This document shows, in pieces, positions 49,213-61,794 of a DNA stretch of 64,000 nt; positions within the stretch are counted from its first letter, which is position 1; each line of letters starts with the position of its first letter. The stretch comes from Begonia masoniana (taxonomy: Eukaryota > Streptophyta > Magnoliopsida > Cucurbitales > Begoniaceae), in contig CM039514.1 in the NCBI GenBank assembly GCA_022432975.1, positions 4,633,519 to 4,697,518 of the forward strand, in the 5' to 3' direction. The notes under the pieces are model-generated. The model searched no databases and was not told where the DNA came from. It was given only the letters and a program-made list of their open reading frames with translations. A program made the translations under genes and the position numbers.

Positions 49213-52200
49213 ATGGGCCTGAAACAAGCTATAAAGGGTTTGGATGCGTTTCCTCGTGCAGAGGAGCATTTGTTGCAGAAAACGCGATCAGGGGCTCTCG
49301 GTATTCCTTTCTTCCTTTTCTTTTGCGAATTGCAAGTGTGAAATATAGAACTATGTAGGGGCTCAGCTGTAGAAGCTATTGTCTTCCTTCTTTCTCTCAC
49401 ATGGTTTCGAGGTCTCCCATAGCAATCCAGTAAACTTTGGGCTTTCATGATTCTATCTTAACTCTTTTTTATGCAGTGAGAGCATACAGCATTTGTATTG
49501 AGTAATTCTTATAGTGAATAGTTGTCAAATGATTTTTCCTAATGTCTTTGCTCTAATGTTTTCTTTTGCTCTTTTTTTCGATGTGGCAGTTTCTGTCTTT
49601 GGTCTAGCAATAATGGCGACATTGTTTTGGCATGAGCTGAATTATTATCTCACAACGCATACAATTCATCAGGTTGGCGATGATTTTTTTTTTTGTTGCA
49701 TGTTCTTGAAAAACATAAAAAATATATAAAAAAGGATACAGTCCTCAGAAGTTACATTAGCACGCATAATTTTGCTCATCTTGCCAAAGTATGCATACTT
49801 GATTATTTGTTCTACATTTTTTAATATAGAATTTTTGTTATTTATTTTTACATGCAAATGCCAGAAAGTTGTTTGACTGTATGATTTTATTAAATTATTG
49901 GAAGTACATCATATTTCCACTTCTATTAAAGGCGAGAGCTATGGAGAGTTATACGAACACAAGAAAGCCAGACAAATGAAAAGTACAGCACAAAATTGTT
50001 GGCCCGACTACATCTATTTTATGTAAAAGATGATCCAATAGTTATTTTTCGAAATATAATGGAGAATATTTCAGCAATCATTTCTTGTAACTCTACCTAG
50101 ACATTTAATTCTCTTCATGTGCGCTTTGTTGCATAACCTAGAGCGCTTCTAATTTGGAAGGAGCTGATAGAGGAGCCTAGTCAGTTTACTGATGTCTAAT
50201 GGAATCTGAATTCTGAGGTCATTGAAATATTATAAAAAATTTAAGAATTATAACTACTTAATGCTGCGAAATCTGTAAAAAGGTTTTGTTTTGATTTTAC
50301 TAAAAATGTGGGAACATAGCCAGTGATTTTGGTGGGATTGTACAAATTGTGCACATTTTTTTTAATAATTTAATTTGAACATGGACAGATGGCTGTTGAT
50401 TTGAAACGTGGAGAAACTCTTCCAATTCATATAAATATGACGTTTCCTTCTTTACCTTGTGATGGTTAGAATCTTAATATCATCTGCTTTGTAATTGCCT
50501 TTCATTTCCATGATATATTCTTTTGTTGTGTAATTACAGTTTCTGAATCCTAGTTTTTTTCCTAATGCAGTCTTAAGTGTAGATGCAATTGATATGTCTG
50601 GCAAGCACGAAGTGGATCTCCATACAAGTATTTGGAAAGTAAGATGCTTTCTCATTCATTTCTTCAGCTCCACCTTTTCTTGAAATAAATTATTCTCAAA
50701 ATGGCTAATGTCTGGAATATGATAGGGTTTCTACTATACCAATTTCCAGATGAAAAACAACACAGCAACGAGACGAAAATCCTAGCCAATACCCACTTTT
50801 GCAGAGGAGTTCGAGAGCCTCTGCACCTCTCCCCTTTTACCTAGTTTTTTTCCTCCTCGGCTCTCTTCTATCCTTCCCCTTATATAACGAATAAAATCAT
50901 AACAAAATCCTAACAACTTTAACAAATTAACCCCTCTAATACCTAATTTACCCCTACATCTAATAGATAATTAAAATATTACCCTAGATTCCTAACAGAA
51001 TACAAAAGCAAGAAATGTGAAGGTACTTATATTTTTTCAATAACAATGATAATTATGACATCACACTATCTAAAGACTATACTACAAGTAAGTTCAAAAG
51101 GAAGTTAAGCAGAGAAAGGTAAAACTAGGCATCCATCTGCTTATATGTGTCTGTCTGCGGAAATAGATTTAATTAAACATTTCTACTTTTGCAAATACAC
51201 TAATGAACAGTTTGTCTCCCTATTCTAGCGCGTTTCTTTTTATTTTCCATGATGACTCAAATCAACAAGAAACAAATTTGCAAAGAGCGTGGGTATTGAT
51301 GTAGAGTTAGAAGATGGCTTTTTCTCTCAGTGTACATTTCACATTCATTTGTTGAGACGCAATTAGCCTACGAAGTATGTAATGATTAAGAATGAAAATT
51401 TGGCCTTTCCATGGCTGCTTGATTATCAAAATTTTGTTACGATTATCAATATGCCAATTATGGTTGTGCTAGCATGATTATATAACCAGTAGATTAATAG
51501 AGTCAACAAACAAGGTCTTAACAATTCCAGATATGGTAATGAAAATCAATGGTTAATGGGTTGTCATTATCTTCTGTTCTCAAATGTTTAAAGATCAAAG
51601 TTTAGGTTCGATGTGCTAAAAAAGTATAGGAATGATTTTTGGCTTATATGATATTATGATTGTGAACCTTCACAGTTGACACTTATGCTTGTTTAGTTAA
51701 AGAATTAAAAAAAATACATCCCCTTGGAAATATAGTCTTGTTGGACAACTATTATGGATGGTTCACTACTATTTCAAATAATATATCTTTTTTTTTTTAT
51801 ATTAAAATCTGCACTGACTAGTTTCTATGATAAAAACTTAATTGTTTCTGATCATAAAAGTTTTTATTTACACTATAAAATGAATTACTATTTCCATCCT
51901 TGGTAGTTTCTGATAAGCAAGTTCAACAAAATCTATCTGCAATCGCAAAACTAAGTAGGTCAATTCTTCACTAATACATGTGAACCTATGAAGCACAAAC
52001 ATGTGACACAACACAATACAAACGTATTGAGACATCATTTTTGAAAAATGTGAGTCAGACACACCGGGGGACAAATATATATAATTCTCTAGCGAAACAA
52101 AAATGAGTAAAATCAATTTACATTAACAAATTATCATGTATTTCCATCATTAACATCATCCCTAAAAGTTTTGTTGTCCCTAATAACCTTTTTCCAACTG

Positions 52201-55200
52201 AACTTTGTTGCCTATTGAAGCAATTGTTGAATGGTAAACAAAGTTTTCCGAGAGCACAAAAAAGTTAAAATAAAGAAGAGGATTCAGAGAGTTTGTGACT
52301 TAGGTGTAGTGTTACTTTTTTTTTTTTGGCAAATTTTTTTATTAGAATTGAAAGTAAATAATTTCATTTTATTGTATATATAATACCCACAGAGTCTATG
52401 AGTGTCTAAGTTGTGTCCTAGTAGTGTTTGAAAAAAAAGAATTCAGACGGTCCTTGGGGAATGTAAAGTGCGGAGTGCCTATATTCAGCTGTGTCAGACT
52501 CATGTTTGTGTCAGACAGGGATACTCCATGGTAAAATGAGGGTTGACAAGTGTAAAGGGTTAACTCTTTTAATAGTTTAGGTTTTTGATGATTTTTTTTT
52601 AAATAAATAGATAATTGTTATTATACAAATTCGTGATGGATCATGTTGGCACTTCCATTTTGATAATAGAAAAAAGACCTATTTTTTAATCATGATATAT
52701 TTATTATGTCAAATACTTTTTTGGCGATCTTTGATAATGATTTACAGGGATGCTGATAAATCTCTTATTGCTAAGTGAGCATATAACTCTAAGTATTATT
52801 TAGTTTTGTTGTTTTCGATCGGAAGAGAATTGTTTTTCATTATTTGTTTTTACTCTGGTGGAATTCTCTTCTCACGATTTTTTTTTGTAATTTTTCATAC
52901 TTCTACAAAGGTTTTTTATAAAAAAATAATTTTTTTTCTAAGGAGACTGATTTAAAAGTTTGTTAGGGTTACATGAGTATTATGAGGACCTATATGCAGC
53001 TACATTTTCTCGTGTGATGTGAGAAGGAATTCTTGATTTAGTTAACAAGTTTTGGCTTTTGCAGCTTCGCCTTAATAACTATGGCCATATCATCGGCATT
53101 GAGTATTTGTCTGACCTTGTGGAAAAGGAACATGAAACTCATAAGCACAGTATGGTCCTTGTTACAAGTTTACTATGTTTTCCTATGCCATCTTAGATTG
53201 TTTTAAATGACTGTGTGGAGTGGTTCTCTTTGTTTTGCATATTTTGTTGCTCCCTTAAGGTGTCCTCTTCCTCTGAACATGCAATTAATTAATCACTGCC
53301 CAAGTAGTTGATTATTTATGGCAACACACTACTAATTAATTATGATTGTAGATGGTACATGCAAATGCATAACATTTCCAAACATACGTTATTATAACAA
53401 TGCTTTCTCCATTATTTGTGAAGTGGTTTCTTTGAGGGTGGAAAGTAAAATATGAAACAACTATAGTTATGGTCCTGAATATTGATTGTCAGAATTCTTC
53501 AATATGTTTATTCTTTTTTTTTTCCAAATCATTTAACTGAATTGAAAGTTGCCCGATGTATTCTTTCTTGGTTCTTGTACTTCCTACTAGCATAATGAAA
53601 TGATGACGACTTTGTGTTCTTTCTATGTAGAGTATTTACTAAATTTATTTCCAAAAAAGTTGTTAAGTATTACCATTTGGCTACCTGTCAACTATATGTC
53701 ATCCATATTCACTGTATGAGATGCAAACTAAAGTACCTGAATTTTTTCTTCATTTTGATATTGGATGTTATATTTTTGTCTTAGTCCTAGGCAGAAGCTT
53801 CTTTTTTTACTTTTTTTTTTCTCTAGACTATATGTAGTTAATATTTTAAATCTGATACAAACCTTGAACAGATCATACGGATCATGACAAAGATGATAAC
53901 AAGGGTTCAGAGAAGCCTCATTTGAATGGCTTGGATGATGCTGCTCAAAATATGATCAAAAAGGTTAAACAAGCCATGGAAAATAGAGAAGGTTGCCGGG
54001 TATGGGAATGACAATTGCTGGATGTTTATATATGGGAATGACAATTACTGGACGTTTATAAAAAATCCAATGTATGTATACTTATGTTTCAGAGTTGCTT
54101 TTGAAGGTTTATGGCGTTTTAGATGTTCAAAGGATTGCTGGAAACTTCCATATATCAGTTCATGGGTTAACCATCTTTGCTGCTAAAATGGTTAGCTCTC
54201 TTCTTGTCTGTTTCCATGTCGGTTGTTTAAATAATTTTAAAGAGTTTGACTATTTAGCATTTGGAAGTTGGATCTTACACAATCGTGCCCTTCTTTTGTG
54301 AAAATTCTCTCTTTTTCTTAAGGAAGAAAACAAACAATTTACAAAAAAAGAAATCAAGAATGATATGAAGATATAGGATTAGTGCAATGTAAATGAATGT
54401 CTTAACCGTCAACCTTTAACATGTTTGTCAAGGAAATCTATGCATGGTGTGTTGTATATACATTCCTTTATGCACTCTCTCGAACCATTGTCATACTTTT
54501 GGAGCAAGGAATCTATTTCTATAATGCTCCAATTTTTTTATTATTTTATTATTTTTATTTATTATTATTTTTTAAATAAAAACATTCATTTTCTTCGTTT
54601 TGAAATCTTAAAAATTTTTCCCAATTTGATTTATTGTATTAGATCTAAATTAAGGCGTTATTACCATAATTTCAGAATATTTGAAAGTTTTAAATGAAAT
54701 TATTAAATGTGCGGAAGCTTTTAAAACAACCTTCAAACATTAAATAGCTTGGTCAAAATTGAAAATAAATACAGAATTTAAACCATTAATAAAACTTTAT
54801 TAACAATAAATCCAACATATTTTATTTAAGGTTTCAAATAAAATATGAAATATCTTCGAAAACTGAAACATACTAAATTTAAATTCTTTATTCTGATCCG
54901 AAAGCATTTTCTTTTTCTGTATGCTCGCTTGTCTCTAGAAGGTTCTCGATCATAGTCATTTTTTCTTCAGATAAAAACTCACCTACATCACAAAACTACA
55001 ACTATGAGAACAACTCAGTAAGCGAAAACGCGTGCAGGTGCAAAATTTACATTATATTTTATCGAATCTTGACTTAATAGTTACATACTGGTTGAAACTC
55101 ATTTTTTAATCTTCGTTCAGACTTAGCCATCTCATTGTCGTTCAGGCTTTGTCATCTTATTTTCGTTTAGGCATAGCCATCTCATTGTCGTTCAAGTGTA

Positions 55201-58200
55201 GTCATCTCAATTTCGTTCAAGGTTAGTCATCTTATTGTCGTTCAGGCTTTGTTATCACATATTTTCATCAATTCCATCATATATATACACATACGAAATG
55301 TCTTACCAATTTTATCTTTATACAATTTCATGTCAATACCTAAACATGCGTAATCAAATATCAAAATCATGTAATAAAATAATTATAAGAAAATAAAACA
55401 GATTTTGTAATGTAGGGTTGTAGCCAAAACGTTGGAAACATGATATTTTCACTTGAATTGTGAGAGGTTAGGGTTATCGGGATTTTTCCAATATTCCAAA
55501 TAATATATTGTCTAAATAAAATATTGGTATCAAATTTCAACTTAAATAAATCCAATTTAAGAAGAATATAGGCAAAAATTTCTTACGTGTACTCTTAGGT
55601 CGGATAGGGTCGATTGAATTGATTCGGACAACTTTCAGAATTTTTTTTCTCTACCTAAATAGAATATTTGGTATTAATTTTTCATTTTAATAAATCCATT
55701 TCAAAAATATTGGGGCAGAAATTTCTTACCGGTTTATTCTTAGATCGGTTCGGTGAGATTAGGATCGTTTCGAATAGCTTTTGGTCGAATTTTGACGGTC
55801 TGGAAGCAATCTGGTTCGGTCTAGGCAATTCTGGTCAAAATTGGGTCGGGTCCGGTTTAGTTGGACTTGTTCTGGTTCAGTTGGGTCGGTTCGGTTGGAC
55901 CGCCTTTAAGTGAACCGGTTAAGGTTTTAAAGAAAAAATCCGAACCCTCTTCTTTCTCATCCCTTCACAAATTTTTCTCGTGTTTCTCCCTCGGTTGAAA
56001 CACAGAGAGTGTGTTTCTCTCTTAGGTCGAAGCAGTGTTTCTCTCTTCGGTTGAAGCTGTTGCACGTCGGAGAGCTCGAATTCGTGTAGGAGGTGGTTTG
56101 TTGGAGTGTTGCAAGAGGTCTCGGCCAGAGAAGGGTTTCAGCAGAGATTGTTTGGTTCTCTTGGAGAACCCCAATCGGTTTTGGGCAGCGAGTGGTGGTT
56201 GGAGACCGAGCGAGGCAATATATGAACCTTTCTTAATAAGAACTCGAGAGAGAGGGCTCTGGTGCTCTTCCCCTTCAGAGTCTCTCAATTTATAGGGAAG
56301 ATTCGTAACAATCTCTCCTCCAAATCCGAGATTCATTTTCTGCCGAAAATCTGAATATCTAAACTATACGGATTTCTCTATCTAGATAACAGCACAATCG
56401 ATTCCTCAATCAAGTTTGTAGAGGATAGTGAGTGAGCTTCGAATCGGATTTCAATCCGATTTTGAGAGATTTAGTGCTAAAATCACAAATTAGTTTTGAC
56501 TGAGTTGATATGGAGAATTTCGAAATTAAATTCTAAATTTTGGAATCCTAAATTGTTACAATTTCTTAGTGGGATGTTTTAATAGAAATTTTTCTTTCTG
56601 AATTTAAGGCATGATCTCTTGTTCTCTCTTATTTTTTGTGGTAAGTTCATGGGTGAGCTTTTGTTGATTGGTCTTTTTGTTATCTTTTGGGAATCTAATT
56701 AAGAAGTTCTTCCTCATTTTGAGTTTTAGAGGGGGTATGATCTGGCTACTTGTGTCAAACTTGGTTTGAACAAGCGTAATTCTTATGATGTGCGAATGTT
56801 TTCTTATTATTATGTTATTTTGAGAATGCATTATTATTGGAATGAACCTTTTGCGTTCTTTGTATAAACTTGCTGTGAATATTCAATCATTTTCTTATTT
56901 GTCCGTCTATGACAATGTAAAAACGGGTCCCGATGTAGGCAGCGGAGAAAAAAGCCGTTGATGGGGAAAGAAAAAGAGGAAGGAGGAAAAGAGGGATAAG
57001 TTGTAGGAGGAGGAACGAGGACAAAGAGAATTCTAGAGAGAAAAGTAGAGTTGAAAAATATAAACTATTTCATTCATTCAATAATCATCATAATCTGTCT
57101 TTTCAAGTTACAATAATGGAACTTAAATAGTAAAAATTAAGGCTAATTCTAAAAGATGAGAAATTAACTTTAACTGAAATAAATAAATAAAACATATAAA
57201 TAATAAAATTAAAATGTCCAAGATATCCTCATCATATCCTTTGGACCCCTTATGAAAGAAAACAATTTATGCTTACGGACTCAATGACTTCATATTAGTT
57301 AACTTTGGCTCATTCAACTAGATAATTTTGTAGAATATATTATGGATTGAAAAGGGTTTGGAGTTCCTGTAAATAAATACTTCTCATGTTGAAGGTGTCT
57401 TCTGCATTAGTTAACCTTTAGCTCATTTTTTGCTGATCTTTTTTATTTTTTGCGAAGATTTCTCCTTCCTATTTTTGCCATTCTTTTGCCAAATATCTCA
57501 TTTTTTTTATTTTTACTCATGGTATGCAGATTTTTGAAGGATCCAAGCATGTAAACGTAAGTCACATCATTCATGATTTGTCCTTCGGTCCTAAATATCC
57601 AGGGATTCACAACCCGCTTGATGGGACTACACGAATTCTTCATGACACTAGTGGAACATTCAAATATTACATAAAGGTATTCAGAAAGCTTCCAAATCAT
57701 CATCTTTGTCCTACAGTAGGTATATTTTGTTGGCAGATAAACAAAACTGATGCGTGAGGAAGATGAAGTAACAGCAACCTCCTAAAAGGAGACACAAATG
57801 TCAGATGTACCTCTAACTTTAAATAAAAGTTTTATCTGATTGTGGAAGGCCTTATACTTATCTATTCAAAAAGTTTTATCTGCTTGTAATTGCATTTTAT
57901 TTTGCTGCATCATCATAACTTGGATATACATGAACTTCTGATGTTATTTATCGGATTATTTTTATTCTTCAGCACAATATTTTTTTTGCATGCTAGGATC
58001 ATTCGTTTAATGTTGGTTTAAGTACAAAAATTGCTGCTTATGGTCTAGATACTACTCCCTTTGATCTAAATATGGTTTTTGTCTCGTCCACTTTTATTGT
58101 TCTTCCTTGGTCAATGATGAAAAAGAATTTTTAAATTTTCCATCTTGAGGGAAATAAGACGCAAAACTAACTGATATTGGCAAATAAGACCATAGTAGCA

Positions 58201-59557
58201 ATGAGCACAAAGGTATATCAAGGAATCCAAGTATATGCCTGAAGTTGCATTGACAAATTATTTCTTGTTAGATAAATAATGGATCTATTTTGTTCCTGTG
58301 ACGCATTAATCATCGAATTTGATTTAAATTATCAGCTCCAAAATGAGGTCTTGTGTCTAAATTTACCATTAGTGATATTTTTTCTTATGATTTGAAATGA
58401 TATTAGCTTTACAAACTCTGCTTTCACTGCAATACAGATTGTTCCAACTGAATACAGATACATTTCAAAAGAAGTTCTGCTTACTAATCAGTTCTCTGTC
58501 ACGGAATATTACTCGCCAATGGTTGATTCAGATAGGACATGGCCAGGTTGATTTGTGTCAATTTATCTATGGTTTACCTCCTGCCCATTTTCACTTGCGA
58601 TGGACTGTTGTTTATTTTTGTTGTCCTATTTGTGCAGCTGTATACTTCTTGTATGATTTGTCTCCTATTACTGTTACCATCAAGGAAGAAAGACGCAGTT
58701 TTCTTCACTTCATTACTCGACTCTGTGCGGTACTAGGAGGTACATTTGCCTTAATAGGTTAGTCCAACCTCCATTTTTTTTTGTTGTATTTAATGCTGAA
58801 TTGCATTAATTAGGCTATGGGATAATGGTCCCACACTTCTGTGAATGATTATTTTGTGCAAAAGAAGCAAATATTCTGTGGAAAAGAACTGGGTTTTGCC
58901 TTAAAATGATTGCTGATGATTATTCAAACTTTCACAATCGATGCATGTAAAAAGCTTGAGTCCTCTCTTGAAGGGTTTTGAAAGTGAACTAAAAATCTAG
59001 CTGAGATTGGGTATACTCATTAAACTCTTTATAATTTTGGATGAAAACTTTGAACTAGTTTGGATTTGATATGTTCATTTTTTAAGAATACAGGGACGAG
59101 CTTGATATTGCTTTGAAAGCTTAAAATCAACTTTTTTTTTTTTTTTTTTTCTGAAAGAACCTCAATCATGGCACTCTAAATGAAGTTTTTGTTACCTTTT
59201 CCACATTTGCATGGCAATCTACTGCTTTTGTGGTCGATTACTGCACTCGAGGCCAGTAAGCCAAACATTCAAATCCTTATACATTTCTTTTGTGACCCAA
59301 TAAATCAACTTGGACTCAGCAAACTAGGATTAATGTTATTGTAATTTGGTTAGCAACCTTAATTTTTTGTCACATATTTATCCTACTTTTATCAATTAAA
59401 TCAAAGTCATGTGAAAGTAGGACTCTTTAAACAGGTCTTGGCGACTGTTGATTATTTTTTTTTTTCTTCTGGCATTACAGGGATGTTAGATCGTTGGATG
59501 TACAGACTAGTTGAGGCTCTCATTAATCCAAAGAATTCTAGAAGTGCAATGCGATGA
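49213..59557 (+). CDS. ERGIC3/ERV46-like ER-Golgi cargo receptor, 354 aa
   Basis: Eleven exons join in phase: 49213-49300, 49590-49672, 50389-50464, 50571-50638, 53065-53149, 53872-53999, 54107-54190, 57530-57676, 58438-58546, 58638-58757 and 59481-59557 (1065 nt). The ERV41/ERV46 (ERGIC2/3) family cycles between ER and Golgi in COPII and COPI vesicles and helps to retrieve or package cargo. A short cytosolic N-terminus (LDAFPRAEEHLLQ) precedes membrane helix 1 (about residues 30-50). The large lumenal domain carries KRGETLPIHINMTFP, an acidic His/Asp-rich loop and SHIIHDLSFGPKYPG, and a second helix lies near the C-terminus (LCAVLGGTFALIG). No thioredoxin domain is present, so it is not the PDI-fused type. 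Introns 4 and 7 are expanded by repeats. No defects were found. Confidence 0.93.
55110..55262. repeat. Minisatellite, about 30-bp units
   Basis: Five diverged tandem units built on a CATCTCATTGTCGTTCAGG core (variants at about 55128, 55158, 55188, 55218 and 55250). Confidence 0.75.
55490..55770. repeat. Diverged tandem duplication, about 145 bp
   Basis: Two blocks share TAAATAGAATATTGGTAT-like, AATAAATCCA and AAATTTCTTAC segments in the same order, the second starting near 55655. Part of the LTR-like insertion. Confidence 0.5.
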
Positions 59558-59884
59558 CCTCACTTTGATTCCGACCTCTAGAGTTGAAGATATAGTAGAG
59601 TCTTAATGCTCGTATTAGTCTCAGAATATTTTTGTTTTTATAATTTTTGTTGATGATAAAATAGTAAATTAGTTTGGTTAAATATATTACTTTTGTTGTA
59701 TATTTTACCACAGAGTTACTGGAATCTAATTTCAAACACTTGGTTATGTCTAATTTATGATTGAAGAATACTCAACAAACATGATTGAAGAATACATCAG
59801 AATGTTCACTTTGAATGTATTTTATTTTTGGGTAAAGTCTAATTTAAACTTTTACCTTGAGGTAATTTATGAATTAGGATTTTT
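59558..59884. other. Spacer after the ERGIC3-like gene
   Basis: AT-rich 3' flank. From about 59797 it carries one partial copy of the repeat found in tandem at 61795-62350 (shared ATGTTCACTTTGAATG, then GGGTAAAGTCTAATTTA). Confidence 0.6.
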
Positions 59885-59945
59885 CTCTTTTCCCATTTCC
59901 TCTCCTTTCTCCTCTCTGCGTGCTCTCTCCTCCAGGCGACAGACT
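59885..59945. repeat. Left arm of a 61-bp inverted repeat
   Basis: Matches the reverse complement of 61466-61526 at 56 of 61 positions by eye. It ends exactly where NPF-like coding sequence begins. Confidence 0.8.
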
Positions 59946-61074
59946 GGAGGGCTTATATGTTTAGTGAATCAAGGGCTGGCCACACTAGCATTCTTTGGAG
60001 TGGGAGTGAATTTTGTGCTGTTTCTGACGAGAGTTCTTGAGCAAGAAAATGCAGAAGCTGCAAATAGCGTCAGCCTGTGGACTGGAACTGTTTACTTGTT
60101 TTCGTTGGTCGGAGCTTTTCTCAGTGATTCTTATTGGGGTCGTTATTGGACTTGCACTGTTTTTCAACTTGTTTTTGTTGTGGAAAGCCAATCCTGTATT
60201 ATTTAAACATGTTTTTCATTCAATTTTTACGTATTTAAGGAAACTTCAATGGAGCTTTCTTGTTTCTTTTTTTTTGGTTAGGGATTGGTGCTTTTGTCGA
60301 TTTGTTCATGGATTTTCTTGATTAAACCAGTGGGATGTGGAGATGGAGAAACACTTTGCGTACCTTCTTCCCCAACTGGAGTCGCCATTTTCTACCTCTC
60401 GATCTACTTAGTAGCCTTAGGATATGGCGGCCATCAACCCACCATAGCCACATTTGGAGCAGACCAGTTCGACGAATCAAACCCGAAAGAAAATGCCTCG
60501 AAGTCTGTCTTTTTCTGCTACTTCTACTTCATCCTCAACGTTGGATCGCTTTTCTCAAACACCGTTTTAGTTTTCTTTGAAGATTCTGGGAAATGGACGC
60601 TGGGGTTCTTGGTTTCTCTTGGATCTGCAGTGTTTGCGTTAATCTCCTTCTTGTTAGGAACTTCCAGGTATAGATATTTGAAGCCGTCTGGGAATCCGTT
60701 TCCGAGAATTGGTCAGGTGGTTTACGCTGCCGTGAAGAAGTGGGAAGTTGCTGTGCCGGAAAATTCAGATGAACTCTACGAGATGGAAGGGCCAAAATCC
60801 GCCATTAAAGGAAGCAGGAAGATCCTTCACAGCGACGAGTTTCAGTAAGTATTAATATCCACTAGCAAGTAAATTCAAAACAATCATACCTAATTACATT
60901 TTTCCATTGAATCTGGCCAGGTTTCTGGACAAGGCAGCAACAATAACAGAGAAAGATGAAGCAGCTAGCCCTGCAAATCCATGGATGCTTTGCACTGTAA
61001 CTCAAGTAGAGGAAACAAAGTGTCTACTAAGAATGTTACCCGTTTGGCTATGCACTATAATCTACTCAGTCGTC
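59943..61074 (+). pseudogene. NPF7-type (NRT1/PTR family) transporter fragment
   Basis: Three exons with good splice sites and an open frame: about 59943-60179, 60282-60844 and 60921-61074. NPF7 proteins are 12-helix proton-coupled transporters (the Arabidopsis NRT1.5/NRT1.8 group), normally about 600 residues. The fragment covers the first half only: LVNQGLATLAFFGVGVN, WTGTVYLFSLVGAFLSDSYWGR, GYGGHQPTIATFGADQFDE, and the start of the second half ending at TIIYSVV. The first exon with the ATG and the ExxER-type N-terminus is missing, replaced by a CT-rich repeat. After codon SVV at 61074 the sequence switches to an unrelated gene and stops within four codons. The absence of internal stops suggests a recent event. 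Confidence 0.85.
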
Positions 61075-61100
61075 ACTGAAAGCTGAGAGCTTTCAGTGAC
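61072..61100. repeat. Hairpin at the junction of two gene fragments
   Basis: A perfect 13-bp inverted repeat (GTCACTGAAAGCT and its complement) separated by GAG. It lies exactly where the NPF7-like fragment joins the next gene fragment. Confidence 0.9.
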
Positions 61101-61107
61101 TTCAAAA

Positions 61108-61422
61108 ATGGCGCTCTCTCTCTCTGGCCTCTCATGGTGGATGTGGAGTGGGAAGGAGAAAGAGCCTGTTCCTAGTGGATCTACTCTGAATTCTTCATCG
61201 GGATTGCGGGAACCCGAGGCTCTGAAATTTCCTGCAGTAAGGGGAGCCAAATTGGCTTCATCCTCGAGGAAGGTGAAGAGAAAATGGCAGAGTAGAGAAG
61301 AGAGAAGAATTGATAGGGAGTATGATGTTGTTTTGGTGCCGTCTGATGGTGTTGGTTTATCAGGCTCTGAATCTGACGAGTCCGATTGGTCAATTGGATG
61401 ATTGGAGCCACATGGACCTGAG
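61108..61422 (+). pseudogene. 5' exon of a conserved plant protein of unknown function, broken
   Basis: From the ATG at 61108 the ORF reads MALSLSGLSWWMWSGKEKEP, then a basic stretch (RKVKRKWQSREERR), then REYDVVLVPSDG and a Ser/Asp/Glu-rich SGSESDESDWSIG. I recall a conserved plant family with this N-terminus that continues IGWLEPHGPE. Here that Trp codon is TGA (61399-61401), and LEPHGPE is still readable after it to 61422. Beyond that the sequence is unrelated. I know no function for the family and assign none. Confidence 0.6.
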
Positions 61423-61465
61423 GAGAGGAGAGCTTCGTTGGTCGTCGGCGTTCTTCGCGTGGAGG

Positions 61466-61526
61466 AGTCTGTTGCCCGGAGGAGAGAGCACGCAGACAAG
61501 AGAAAGGAGAGGAAATGAGAAAAGAG
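61466..61526. repeat. Right arm of the 61-bp inverted repeat
   Basis: Reverse complement of 59885-59945 with about five mismatches. The pair brackets the two gene fragments. Confidence 0.8.
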
Positions 61527-61576
61527 AAAAAAGAGAAAAAAAAAATAAAAGGGAGGGGTGATCTGGCGTTCCACAC

Positions 61577-61622
61577 AGAGAGAGAGAGAGGGAGAGAGAG
61601 AGAGGAAGAGAGAGAAGGAGGG
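61577..61622. repeat. GA microsatellite
   Basis: Interrupted (GA)n tract on the plus strand. Confidence 0.9.
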
Positions 61623-61794
61623 TAGTTTAGTCATTTTAAAAGGGCATCTGTTAAATTTAACTGAAAAATTGACGGGAGGGTTTAAATTGTAAACGTTTTA
61701 TACGTTAGGGTCTGATTGGGTACAAAAAATACGTTAGGTACCAAATGGTCACTGACCCCATACGTTGGAATCTAAATGGTACTTTTCCCTTTTT

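Larger units (their letters stand above)
54690..56562. repeat. Probable LTR-type insertion in ERGIC3-like intron 7
   Basis: A block unlike ordinary intron sequence: it starts near TGTGCGGAAGC, ends near ATTGTTACA, and contains a minisatellite, an internal duplication and a CT-rich leader-like stretch (55940-56060). The TG...CA limits and absence of coding sequence suggest a solo LTR. No target duplication was found, so boundaries are guesses. Confidence 0.4.
61423..61785. other. GA-rich and AT-rich spacer
   Basis: Contains the right inverted-repeat arm, a GA microsatellite and a segment with repeated ATACGTTAGG/ACGTT motifs (61690-61770) that look transposon-derived. The long minus-strand ORF here is low complexity. 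Confidence 0.5.

Noticed and set aside
55110..55262. Regularly spaced repeats resembling a CRISPR array
   Set aside because: Units are adjacent and diverged without unique spacers, in a plant intron; it is a minisatellite.
61062..61634. 190-aa minus-strand ORF
   Set aside because: It is antisense to gene fragments and a GA repeat, Ser/Leu/Phe-rich with no domain; the sense strand explains the sequence.
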